From Thermoplasmata archaeon (GTDB lineage Archaea > Thermoplasmatota > E2 > DHVEG-1 > B18-G2): a stretch of DNA of 20,857 nucleotides. Every line of letters starts with the position of its first letter. The stretch's first letter is position 1. The stretch spans positions 1 through 20,857 of the forward strand of contig JAGGWT010000083.1 in assembly GCA_021163455.1 (NCBI GenBank), written 5' to 3'. The notes below the pieces were generated by a model. It was not told the origin of the DNA, searched no databases, and saw only the letters and a list, made by a program, of their open reading frames with translations. Shown one piece after another: positions 8,001 through 15,420 of the stretch. The translations under genes and the position numbers were made by a program.

Positions 8001-9423
8001 CATTGTCAGAAACACATATGATATATCCATCACAAACAACCAGTTTGTGAATCCATCTGGAGTATCTCATGGTATAGTCCTTCTCTCTGTTGAAGGAGAA
8101 AAGCCTGTCAGGAAGGCAACGATATCGCATAACTCCATAATCGGTTATGATGGTTCATCCGGCTTTGGAGAGGTAGGAAATGGTATACTCGTGGTGGGCT
8201 CGAGAGAGATTATCATAGACAGCAATCATCTCGAAGCAAATATCAATGGTATAACCATAACCGAAAATTACCGTACAGAAGATGGTCTGAACTGCAGCGG
8301 AGATGTAAAAGATCTTGTGGTGAGGAACAATAGCATCAAGAACTGTTATGCTGGTCTCAGACTCCAGCCAGATGTGAACGGAAGTATTATTGAAAATAAC
8401 TTTATCGTAAGCAACGGCTATGGTATATGGCTATCAGGCTCTGGTCATAACACAATATCTAACAACACAGTGGTAGATGGGTACTATGGTATAAAAATAG
8501 ATGAAGGTAGCTCTCACAACCTGATATACAACAACTACTTCGCAAATAATACCATAAATGCCTACGATCCATATTCATTCAACACATGGAATATATCTCT
8601 TACTAACGGAACAAACATCATGGGTGGTGAATATCTCGGAGGAAATTACTGGGACGACTATACCGGAGAAGACCTGGATGGGGATTCCATCGGAGACACA
8701 GACCTTCCATACAATGCATCAGGCAACATAAAACACGGTGGCGATTATCTGCCAATTGTATACGTGGACAATATACCTCCAACGGTTGAGGTTATCTATC
8801 CAAATGGTGGAGAAGTGATAAACGGTAGCACGATACTGATCCAGTGGGAAGCAAAAGACGATAAGGATCCAAACCTCATGATAGATATCTACTACAGCAA
8901 CGACAGTGGAAACACATGGAACCTCATAGTTCCAAACATCTCAAACAGTGGGGAGTATCTATGGAATGTCTCCCGCCTGCCGGATGGCTGCGGATACATG
9001 GTTAAGGTTGTGGCCAGAGATAATGCTGGAAACACGGGTAATGATACATCAGATGGTGCATTCTGTATTGCGCGTGTGACAGGTCCAGGCCCAAAGGTTG
9101 AGATAATCAAACCAAAGATGGGCTTCATTTACTTCTTCGATGTACCAAAGGCAAGATTCTTCAGAAATAACATATTCATCATAGGCCAGATAACTGTGGA
9201 GGCAAAGGTCAACTCTACTGTACCTGTTAAAGAGGTGAGGTTTTACATAGATGGAGACCTGATGAACGTTACAAACCGCAGCAAGAACGGCATATATAGC
9301 TGGGAATGGGATGAGGCAGCCCTCTTCTATCACGAAATTACAGTTAAAGCAATCGATACAGCGGGAAGAAGTGACAGTGTCACAGTTGGAGTGACCATCT
9401 TCAACTTCAATATAATACCATAA
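5041..9423 (+). CDS. Giant secreted parallel beta-helix (NosD/PbH1-type) protein with Ig-like domain
   Basis: This 1460-residue extracellular protein starts with a Sec signal peptide (basic MMSRRSRW, hydrophobic core about 14-32, likely cleavage near TFAQ). Residues about 40-190 look like a beta-sandwich. A long parallel beta-helix runs from about 195 to 1235. It restarts three times with the same opening pattern (IQPAIDKI near 196, NDAIQAVF near 541, YSSIQDGI near 799), each followed by a Gly-rich turn and a KPLTL-like strand. The NosD-type end is marked by GGNYWDDYTGEDLDGDSIGD near 1200-1220. An Ig-like domain opening with YPNGGE spans about 1245-1345, and a C-terminal domain 1352-1460 is shared with the next gene. 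Many N-x-S/T sequons suggest N-glycosylation. There is no C-terminal membrane helix or PGF-type signal. Such helices often bind or cleave carbohydrate; no catalytic residues are identified, so activity is unknown. Confidence 0.88.
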   Translation: MMSRRSRWVYGYRYILLVILITVAVVSMVTVKTFAQEPYPPSPQKEVIFPESWSVFTGTINFVYDFDDLEDDIYCLKIDIYGPSPYNTSDSKIDLIFSADETNPWSMMDSANVTLYRDGMGIDVTYYNSTEKWVVTINTTKMWNMSNPWSQPNGSAVWPAGVYVFNIEVDDEKGNKWGDISTAPLYAQFIYSFHKIQPAIDKIEGGGTIKVLAGVYNESLIIEKPLTLVGFYPLTILRPTSTPSPGVYDIEFRDGSSNSTIKNFILDFNGVDGNRGGNGIIIGDLPSSVVKNIKIIDNTIYAGNASSSCIRTFSGCDAGNLLIEGNTIYGTGGSGGIYIAPLGGGEITIYGNEMYGEFSTAVGIESSNVAVSCNIIDSNVSKGMHGILFTDSAGGQTYTNVSIVSNQIRNFTYGMKLGTNTDVGSSLSAVVGSNTVTMNDVGILTGYGFSSGIHKNNLFGNKNYGLQNIASIQINATLNWWGNDTGPHHPANNPGGMGDNVSDNVMFSNWLTSEWENQVWVDDFYDPSTPGWGIDHFNNLNDAIQAVFDGGIVNVKPASYYEVIRIDKPLTLKSVYGTNLTIISDAGANYSEMSRVKGQTIQIASSHVTIDGFTVRRENYAAGDPTGAIGNVGFPDLHDIVIKNCYIYSIYDGVHLINVSDVKVSYNERIIGSWKGVYLNSAERFTIEQNLLDTSASTGVAVYNSKDGEIKNNFIKKKTTGVYIVGCSDITVQSGKIYNNTNGIYIDNSTDISVKYASIKYNTYGLRLAGHSRTVEEGNAFLDNVYSIYHAVENRDTLYSSIQDGINYAGVGDTITVYYGEYKENVVIDKSVSLEGYVSAEDIIINGTDGNVTIYIGKDKNVSDVALKKLTIIGGVDCIRTGRYMNVSGLRIEKCIIKEPKGGYAVYIDPHQNPDYPPIRPGPQPFPKPVALYDNFIRGGVFYQYTPFELYGVPISCQLALFYNNVDKVYINGSISVIVDNNLIHTIIVRNTYDISITNNQFVNPSGVSHGIVLLSVEGEKPVRKATISHNSIIGYDGSSGFGEVGNGILVVGSREIIIDSNHLEANINGITITENYRTEDGLNCSGDVKDLVVRNNSIKNCYAGLRLQPDVNGSIIENNFIVSNGYGIWLSGSGHNTISNNTVVDGYYGIKIDEGSSHNLIYNNYFANNTINAYDPYSFNTWNISLTNGTNIMGGEYLGGNYWDDYTGEDLDGDSIGDTDLPYNASGNIKHGGDYLPIVYVDNIPPTVEVIYPNGGEVINGSTILIQWEAKDDKDPNLMIDIYYSNDSGNTWNLIVPNISNSGEYLWNVSRLPDGCGYMVKVVARDNAGNTGNDTSDGAFCIARVTGPGPKVEIIKPKMGFIYFFDVPKARFFRNNIFIIGQITVEAKVNSTVPVKEVRFYIDGDLMNVTNRSKNGIYSWEWDEAALFYHEITVKAIDTAGRSDSVTVGVTIFNFNIIP

Positions 9424-9437
9424 CTTCAGCATCCACA

Positions 9438-9461
9438 TCTTTCTTTAATTTTTATATTTTT
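9438..9461 (+). terminator. T-rich terminator after the beta-helix gene
   Basis: A T-dominated tract (TCTTTCTTTAATTTTTATA and continuing) begins 15 bases after the stop codon. T-runs are sufficient for archaeal intrinsic termination. A separate strong promoter follows, so the two giant genes are probably transcribed independently. Confidence 0.5.
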
Positions 9462-9481
9462 ATGACAATTTTTCATTGCAA

Positions 9482-9529
9482 TGATGGTAAAAATCGACCT
9501 GGTATATGGCTGATTTTCACCTTCCATCA
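9482..9529. repeat. Imperfect inverted repeat upstream of the giant MAM-like protein gene
   Basis: TGATGGTAAAAATC (9482-9495) is matched, in reverse complement, by 9512-9529 (TGATGGAAGGTGAAAATC). That gives a 6-bp outer stem, a 4-base bulge and an 8-bp inner stem with one mismatch around a 16-base spacer. It sits 36 bases upstream of the TATA box of the next gene. It could be an operator or an RNA hairpin ending the previous transcript. The structure is visible; any role is inferred. Confidence 0.45.
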
Positions 9530-9557
9530 GATAGGCACTTTTTTATTTAAAGCTTAA

Positions 9558-9613
9558 GAAAAAATTTATATACTACGAACATATTACATTAATTGTAGAC
9601 AGGAGAAGGAGGT
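9558..9613 (+). promoter_or_regulatory. Strong promoter and Shine-Dalgarno site of the 1612-aa surface protein
   Basis: A near-consensus archaeal promoter is visible: purine-rich BRE-like GAAAAAA followed by TATA box TTTATATA (9565-9572). With a start site about 25 bases downstream, the leader is roughly 25-30 nt. It contains a purine-rich Shine-Dalgarno block AGGAGAAGGAGGT (about 9601-9613), 8 bases before the ATG at 9622. This is the strongest-looking expression signal in the window. Confidence 0.72.
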
Positions 9614-9621
9614 AAAAGGAT

Positions 9622-12600
9622 ATGAAACGGAAGAATATCTGGAGAGAAGCTGCTGTACTGTTTGTGGCAGCCCTAATGGTACTAACGATACCACCAGTGG
9701 TACTGGCAGACAATGGTAACGAGCAGCCACACGAGCGTGTTTTCATAACAGCAAAGCAGGCGGGCGTTCCACCAAGAGCCGATTACAATTCGAACATAGT
9801 GCAGTTGCCAAATGCAGGGCCAGTAAAGATTTCCCAGAACGGCAAGAGCGTCGAACTTTCTGATGTATGGCTCACCTTTGCAGGAGCTCCACAGGATGCA
9901 GTTGGACTGACATCCCCAGGTACTTGGCAGACTGCAATAAGATTGACACCTGACGAACTCGGCCCATATGGTGACTATGAACTCGACACAGTTAAGGTCT
10001 ACCATGGATGGCCAAGCGGATCTGCTGCAGCTATAGATGTAACTGTGATCATTTATGCCGAGGGTACCGATACCGAGCCTGGTAGCGTAATAACAACCGA
10101 GTCTTACAGCATACCAGAGGGTAGTGGATGGGTAGAGATACCTCTGTCAACACCTGTGCCAATCGATCCAACTCACGACCTCTGGGTTAGCATTGAGTGG
10201 CAGCAGACAAACGCACCAGATTATCCAGCTGGATGTGACGCTGGACCAATGGTGCCAAACAAAGGAGGATTCGTCTATCTCAATGGCGAATGGGATCAGA
10301 TAGCTGATGCTACTAATGGGCAAATCGATGTGAACTGGGAGATTCAGGCTGGATTATCTGAGGCATGGGCTCCACCAAGCGAGGGATGTGACTTCGCAGT
10401 GGAAATCAACAGCCCGCAGGGTATGGTCAGCAGCATGCCAAAGGTTATAAACATATCATACTACAACTATGGACCTGTTCCAATAAATGAGGCAAAGATA
10501 CTGGCTGATGTCTACAAGGAAATACCCGGTCCAACAAGCACAGTCCTGTATGATGACATAGAAGGAAATGCATCTCTCAACTGGACCGTTATTGACAATG
10601 GAGATGGAGACAGCTGGACCGTCTCTGACAAGAGAGCACATTCCGGAAACCACAGCTTCAGATGTACAGCCGGTGCAGACAGAGGTCCTGGCGAGCCAGA
10701 TACATATCTTGGTCATGCAGCAGATAGTGGACCAGATGAGCTTATACTTGCAGTTCCTGCAAATCTCGATGGAGCAGCATATGGTATACTCTCATTCTGG
10801 GACTGGTGTCAGGGAGAGTACTATGTAGATGACGAGGGTTATATTGTACCAACCGACTACGGTACAATTGCAATAAGTAACGACAATGGAGCAACTTGGT
10901 ATTATGTGGACCCAAGTGACTTTATTGCATACCAGAACGACTGGAGACAGACAAAGATAGGACTTGGTACAGGATTCCCAGACTACATGTTGAGTGAGGT
11001 TGACTTCGTTGTACCAATAGAGCTCACGAATCAGATGATAATTAAATTCATATGGACATCCGACCCACACATGAACTATGAAGGATGGTACATTGATGAT
11101 GTGGAATTCACAAGAACTGAGCCTCCATCCTACCAGGATGTATGGCAGGGACATCTGATAGTCAATGTAAGTGGAGAGGAATACGATGGTATATACGGTG
11201 AGTTCCCGGTAGAATGGACACCTGAGGAGAACGTGGTTTACAAGATAGAGGTATGTGGTCAGGTGTTCGATCCTGCGAACTGTGATGTCAACCCGGACAA
11301 CAACTGTGACGTTGTATGGGTTATTGTAAAGAATATCCACGATGTTGCTGCAATTGACATAACTGGACCAGAGCGCATTGAGAAAGGAGAGGATGGAACT
11401 TACGATGTAACCATTAAGAACGTCGGTACATATCCAGAGGCTGGATTCCCAGTTAACTTGGAGGTACGCAAGCAGCTTGCAGACATTGATCAGCAGGGAT
11501 TCGAGGATGGAGGAGCTGACTGGGTTGTTTACTACATACCCGGCTCAAACACGACAGTACATATCACGACATGCGATGCTTATGAGGGCACACACAGCTT
11601 ACTGTTCGCAACAGACTCATGTGAGTTCCCGGTTGTAAAGCCATACTCATTCCAGGCTGCAGTATATGATAAGGTAATAGACCTTAGCGGCGACAACGTG
11701 AGAGGAGGTATCCTCGAATTCGCTGCAAAGTGGGCTCTGAGCGAGCAGATAGGTTCATCTACTGAGGAGCCGTTGCCACCTGTTGACCCACTCGGAAATG
11801 TTGGATTCTACGACTGGTGGTCCATCGTATTGGTGGATCCTGACAATCCGATGTACATATTCTTCGCGGCACCAGGCGCTGGATTTGGTAGCGTGATGAT
11901 TGGTCACAACGATGGTAAGTGGGGTAGCCCAGAGGAGCCCGGTGCATACCCAGATGCTTATTCACTGGATCTCATTCAGGTAATGGACCAGATCCATGCC
12001 GAATATCCGGCATTCTTCAAGGAGCACAAGTGTCAGATAGGATTCGCTCTTACAACCAACGACGATGAATATATACTCAATGGAGAGGTCAAGACATTCT
12101 CCGGACTGTTCATTGATGATGTCAAGATAATAAAGACATACTGCGAGAACGATGGTGTGGTTGTGGATACAAAGACAGCACCATACCTGAACCCAGGTGA
12201 TGAGGCAACACTTACATTTACGTGGGCAAATGTATCGACATACTGTGACTACTGCGTATGCGGTGTAACCGCTCTCGACACTGATGAAGTGCCTGAGAAT
12301 GATACAGTCTGCATGCACACCAGAGTAACATCAACCTGGACGGACATAACATGGGAGACCGAGGACCTGACCGAGACTGGACAGGAGAGCATGTGGCACA
12401 TCGTATCGAAGAAGTTCAAGGCCGACGAGCCACCTGAGGATCAGTACTGGTGGTGCGGTAACGACACGCTCGGTACCTATGTGGAGTGGATGGATGACAG
12501 CTTAATACTCAAGCCAATCGACCTGAGTGGATATGCAGGCTCCACTGGAATACTGCTGACATTTGATACATACTATGACATCAAGAGCGGTGATTATGGT

Positions 12601-14460
12601 GCCGTCTACTGGAGCATTGACGGTACACACTGGAACCAGGTTGCTGTCTATACCGGATCTGCAGACTGGCATGAGGAAAGCGTATTCATTCCACCAGAGG
12701 CTCTTGCAGCCAACTTCCAGATCAAGTTCAGATTCTTCTCAGACGGATATGACGAGGGTAACGGATGGTACATCGATGATGTGAACATATCGGTGATTCC
12801 ATCATCTGGTGGTCCATTATTCACAGAGGACTTCAGCGGCGGAATCAGTTCATGGACTGTTGACCCATCCCATCCAGACAACTGGCTTCTTTCATACACC
12901 AGCAATGCTGGCGGAACCTCACCAGAACTGGAGTTTTCATGGGCTCCAAGCTTCGTTGGAACAGCCTGGATACAATCACCAGCATTCGATGCATCTGGAC
13001 TCGTTGGAGCAATAGGTACATTCAAGCTATTCGTAGATGACTTCTCGGGAGATTACGTGATTGGCGTTGAGGCAAGTAATGACGCGGTAACATGGACAAC
13101 CGTATGGAGCTACTACAACCCAGGTGGCGATGTTGGTCCAACAACAATACAGTTCACCATACCTGATAGCCTGTGTGACACGACCACATACATAAGATTC
13201 TTCTTCAGCGGAGACAGCTTCAATGTCGATTACTTCTACATTGATGACGTTGTAATCTCCGGATTGCTGCCACCAATCAATGTATTCTTCGATGATATAG
13301 AACATGGTGCAGACAACTGGGACACCGAGTGGTTCGTTGGTGGAGACTGGTGGCACCTCACTGACAATAGATACTATGATTGTCCGAACAGCGATAGCGA
13401 CAACCAGGCATGGTGGTGTGGTGACGAAGAGCTCGGAACATATCCAAATGTCAAACTCGACAACGCACTCTACGTAGAACTCGACCTGACTGAGGATGCA
13501 ATTGGTCAGGACTATCTGAGCGCAGACATTGAGTATGCAACATGGTATGACCTTGCTGGTGGATACTACTATGACCAGTGGTCTGATACTTACAACTGGG
13601 TCTACATGGCACAGGGTTATGTTGAGATATCAACCGACTACGGTCTGACATGGCACACACTCAGAACATACCGCCTGACCTCAGATGGATGGATCTACGA
13701 GAAGATCAACCTTGACAGATACATACCGAACTACATCATACTGAGATTCAGATTCGTAAACATGGGTGCAGACTACGCACCTGTCGACTGGGTCGGTGAA
13801 GGATGGTACATAGATTGCTTCGAACTGCACTTCAAGAAGCAGATATTCAAGGATGAGACACCACCGGTAACATCGATATGTGTCGACGGCAACACCGTGT
13901 ATCTCTCTGCATACGATCCAGTTGTACCGGATCAGTTAGTGTCCGGTGTCAAGGAGATCTGCTACAGAATCGACGGTGGAGCAACCCAGATCTACTGGTC
14001 TGCTGTCGATCCTGACAACGCAACCGGACCATTCACAGTGCCAGAGGGAAGACACACTGTAGAGTACTGGTCAGTGGACTTCGCAGGAAATGAGGAGACC
14101 CACCACTCCAGAGATGTGATTGTTGACACAACACCGCCAACGGTGGAGATCACACAGCCAGAGGCAGGAGCATTGTACCTCTTCGGCAACAAGATCATGA
14201 ACAGGATACTGAGCGATGTAACACTCTGTATCGGTAAGATAACAATCGTTGCAGAAGCAGACGATACAGCATCGGGCATTGACAGAGTAGAGTTCACGAT
14301 TGACAACGTAACAGTTGCAGACTACACACCGCCATACGAGTACACATACTCCAAGAGAGCATTCGGCATGAAGACAGTAACAGTAAGAGCAGTTGACAAG
14401 GCAGGAAACGACGCAACAGCAAGTGCGGAGTTCAAGATATTCTGCTTCGGTCTCCTGTAG
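9622..14460 (+). CDS. Giant secreted multi-module protein with MAM/immune-inhibitor-A-like repeats
   Basis: This 1612-residue extracellular protein starts with a signal peptide (MKRKNIWREAA, hydrophobic to about 28, cleavage near VLA-DN). An N-terminal beta-rich region (30-250) precedes a CARDB-like stretch (about 257-303). Five related modules, about 310-495, 626-835, 912-1055, 1067-1210 and 1222-1400, each start near an acidic D/E-D-x-E/F-x-G segment. Each closes with (W/F)(Y/F)IDD (W489, I831, W1049, I1207, W1395; the last reads WYIDC), the pattern of immune-inhibitor-A/MAM-like beta-sandwiches. CARDB-like segments lie near 573-620 and 845-905. An OmpL47-like domain (1411-1505) and the C-terminal domain shared with the preceding gene (1507-1612) finish it. 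No protease motif or membrane anchor is seen. Base composition is richer in G+C than its neighbours (53% at 12361-12420 versus 37% at 5881-5940) and the leader is strong. Both suggest high expression as a major surface or S-layer-associated protein; that role is inferred. Confidence 0.85.
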   Translation: MKRKNIWREAAVLFVAALMVLTIPPVVLADNGNEQPHERVFITAKQAGVPPRADYNSNIVQLPNAGPVKISQNGKSVELSDVWLTFAGAPQDAVGLTSPGTWQTAIRLTPDELGPYGDYELDTVKVYHGWPSGSAAAIDVTVIIYAEGTDTEPGSVITTESYSIPEGSGWVEIPLSTPVPIDPTHDLWVSIEWQQTNAPDYPAGCDAGPMVPNKGGFVYLNGEWDQIADATNGQIDVNWEIQAGLSEAWAPPSEGCDFAVEINSPQGMVSSMPKVINISYYNYGPVPINEAKILADVYKEIPGPTSTVLYDDIEGNASLNWTVIDNGDGDSWTVSDKRAHSGNHSFRCTAGADRGPGEPDTYLGHAADSGPDELILAVPANLDGAAYGILSFWDWCQGEYYVDDEGYIVPTDYGTIAISNDNGATWYYVDPSDFIAYQNDWRQTKIGLGTGFPDYMLSEVDFVVPIELTNQMIIKFIWTSDPHMNYEGWYIDDVEFTRTEPPSYQDVWQGHLIVNVSGEEYDGIYGEFPVEWTPEENVVYKIEVCGQVFDPANCDVNPDNNCDVVWVIVKNIHDVAAIDITGPERIEKGEDGTYDVTIKNVGTYPEAGFPVNLEVRKQLADIDQQGFEDGGADWVVYYIPGSNTTVHITTCDAYEGTHSLLFATDSCEFPVVKPYSFQAAVYDKVIDLSGDNVRGGILEFAAKWALSEQIGSSTEEPLPPVDPLGNVGFYDWWSIVLVDPDNPMYIFFAAPGAGFGSVMIGHNDGKWGSPEEPGAYPDAYSLDLIQVMDQIHAEYPAFFKEHKCQIGFALTTNDDEYILNGEVKTFSGLFIDDVKIIKTYCENDGVVVDTKTAPYLNPGDEATLTFTWANVSTYCDYCVCGVTALDTDEVPENDTVCMHTRVTSTWTDITWETEDLTETGQESMWHIVSKKFKADEPPEDQYWWCGNDTLGTYVEWMDDSLILKPIDLSGYAGSTGILLTFDTYYDIKSGDYGAVYWSIDGTHWNQVAVYTGSADWHEESVFIPPEALAANFQIKFRFFSDGYDEGNGWYIDDVNISVIPSSGGPLFTEDFSGGISSWTVDPSHPDNWLLSYTSNAGGTSPELEFSWAPSFVGTAWIQSPAFDASGLVGAIGTFKLFVDDFSGDYVIGVEASNDAVTWTTVWSYYNPGGDVGPTTIQFTIPDSLCDTTTYIRFFFSGDSFNVDYFYIDDVVISGLLPPINVFFDDIEHGADNWDTEWFVGGDWWHLTDNRYYDCPNSDSDNQAWWCGDEELGTYPNVKLDNALYVELDLTEDAIGQDYLSADIEYATWYDLAGGYYYDQWSDTYNWVYMAQGYVEISTDYGLTWHTLRTYRLTSDGWIYEKINLDRYIPNYIILRFRFVNMGADYAPVDWVGEGWYIDCFELHFKKQIFKDETPPVTSICVDGNTVYLSAYDPVVPDQLVSGVKEICYRIDGGATQIYWSAVDPDNATGPFTVPEGRHTVEYWSVDFAGNEETHHSRDVIVDTTPPTVEITQPEAGALYLFGNKIMNRILSDVTLCIGKITIVAEADDTASGIDRVEFTIDNVTVADYTPPYEYTYSKRAFGMKTVTVRAVDKAGNDATASAEFKIFCFGLL

Positions 14461-14497
14461 ACCGGCAGAGTATCCCCTCCCTATCTTTTTATATTTT
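14448..14497 (+). terminator. Hairpin across the stop codon plus T-rich tract
   Basis: CGGTCT (14448-14453) and AGACCG (14459-14464) form a perfect 6-bp stem with a 5-base loop that includes part of the TAG stop. A pyrimidine-rich stretch and a T-rich tract (CTATCTTTTTATATTTT, 14481-14497) follow. The T-tract alone could end transcription; the hairpin may stabilise the 3' end. Confidence 0.5.
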
Positions 14498-14517
14498 GTA
14501 TGGGTTTTTGATGATAC

Positions 14518-14529
14518 AAATTTATTAAT
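14518..14529 (+). promoter_or_regulatory. TATA-like element of the lipoprotein gene
   Basis: AAATTTATTAAT is centred about 30 bases before the ATG at 14554, with no Shine-Dalgarno sequence between. This fits an archaeal promoter giving a leaderless or nearly leaderless mRNA. The in-frame ATG at 14560 is an alternative start. Confidence 0.5.
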
Positions 14530-14553
14530 CTCTTTTTGATAACAGTATAATGT

Positions 14554-15390
14554 ATGCGAATGAAGGAAATCGTAATCCTTTGCACAGTGATGTCAATCAT
14601 CGTTTCTATTATAGTAGGGGGCTGTATCAATACCCAGCAGAAAGAAAAAGGACAAATATGTGTAGAGATTAAACCGACATCTTGGGATTCTTTCAGAGAG
14701 ATAAACATCACTGTTATTCAAATCAACATGAGGAAAAATATCGGTGGAAAAGATGAATGGATACACTTCCTGACACAGAAAGATTTTATCAATATATCAT
14801 CAAACCCCCCTGCGACTCACCCTCTCTGTTTCCCGGCGCCGGCAGATACGTTTACCGGCATCCAGATAGTAATAGATTCGATATCTGCGGTGACCTCAGA
14901 TGGTAAAACAGCATATATCACGCTATCGTGCAAGAACCTGACTATCTATAATAAATTTAAGACAAGTGCCGGAAATAACAGTATAGTGATAAATATGAAG
15001 TTCAACGACTCATTCATACCATTCTCCCAAGACAGGTATAAATTTACACCTGTAGTGGATAGCATCGATATAATTGTTGATGGTAGCGAGACCCATATTG
15101 AGAGTCCAACCATGGGTAACAGAAATCCAATCGCCAGGATGTCAATTAATGGTAATGAAACTCTTTACATCAAAGTAAGGGCGAATGAGACAGTAACATT
15201 TGATGCATCTTTATCATTTGACCCTGACAATGATGAGCTGAACTATACGTGGGATTTTGGAGATGGAACGATTGCTTATGGAATACTTGTCGAACATTCG
15301 TATAGTCCTGGAGGATATACCGTATTTCTTACAGTAAGCGATGGCGAATTTGCCGATAAAATAAAGGCCATGGTAGAAGTCGTTGAGTGA
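14554..15390 (+). CDS. Predicted lipoprotein with DUF4382-like and PKD domains
   Basis: This 278-residue exported protein has a short basic N-terminus, a hydrophobic core (6-21) and a lipobox-like VGGC with C24 as the candidate lipidated cysteine. Residues about 35-175 resemble DUF4382, a secreted beta-sandwich family. The matching features are a VEIKP-type opening strand, a W near DEWIHF, and the FTGIQIVIDSISAVTSDGK strand pair leading to a KFTPVVDSI ending. Residues about 190-277 are a PKD domain with the hallmark YTWDFGDG and HSYSPGGYTV. PKD domains are common in archaeal surface proteins and mediate protein or sugar contacts. The protein probably sits on the outer face of the membrane, near the two giant secreted proteins encoded upstream. 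The function is unknown. It converges on the minus-strand prenyltransferase gene with a 30-base gap. Confidence 0.82.
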   Translation: MRMKEIVILCTVMSIIVSIIVGGCINTQQKEKGQICVEIKPTSWDSFREINITVIQINMRKNIGGKDEWIHFLTQKDFINISSNPPATHPLCFPAPADTFTGIQIVIDSISAVTSDGKTAYITLSCKNLTIYNKFKTSAGNNSIVINMKFNDSFIPFSQDRYKFTPVVDSIDIIVDGSETHIESPTMGNRNPIARMSINGNETLYIKVRANETVTFDASLSFDPDNDELNYTWDFGDGTIAYGILVEHSYSPGGYTVFLTVSDGEFADKIKAMVEVVE

Positions 15391-15420
15391 GTGTAAATTA
15401 ACCTCATTTTACCCCCTATC

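Noticed and set aside
9094..9423. Known C-terminal sorting signals (PGF-CTERM, LPXTG, S-layer membrane helix) on the giant proteins
   Set aside because: Neither tail has a hydrophobic helix followed by basic residues or an LPXTG-like motif. Both end in beta-strand-like text (IFNF, IFCF).
10792..11340. 182-codon minus-strand open frame
   Set aside because: It is opposite the 1612-aa gene, with no recognisable motifs. It is a by-product of that gene's codon bias.
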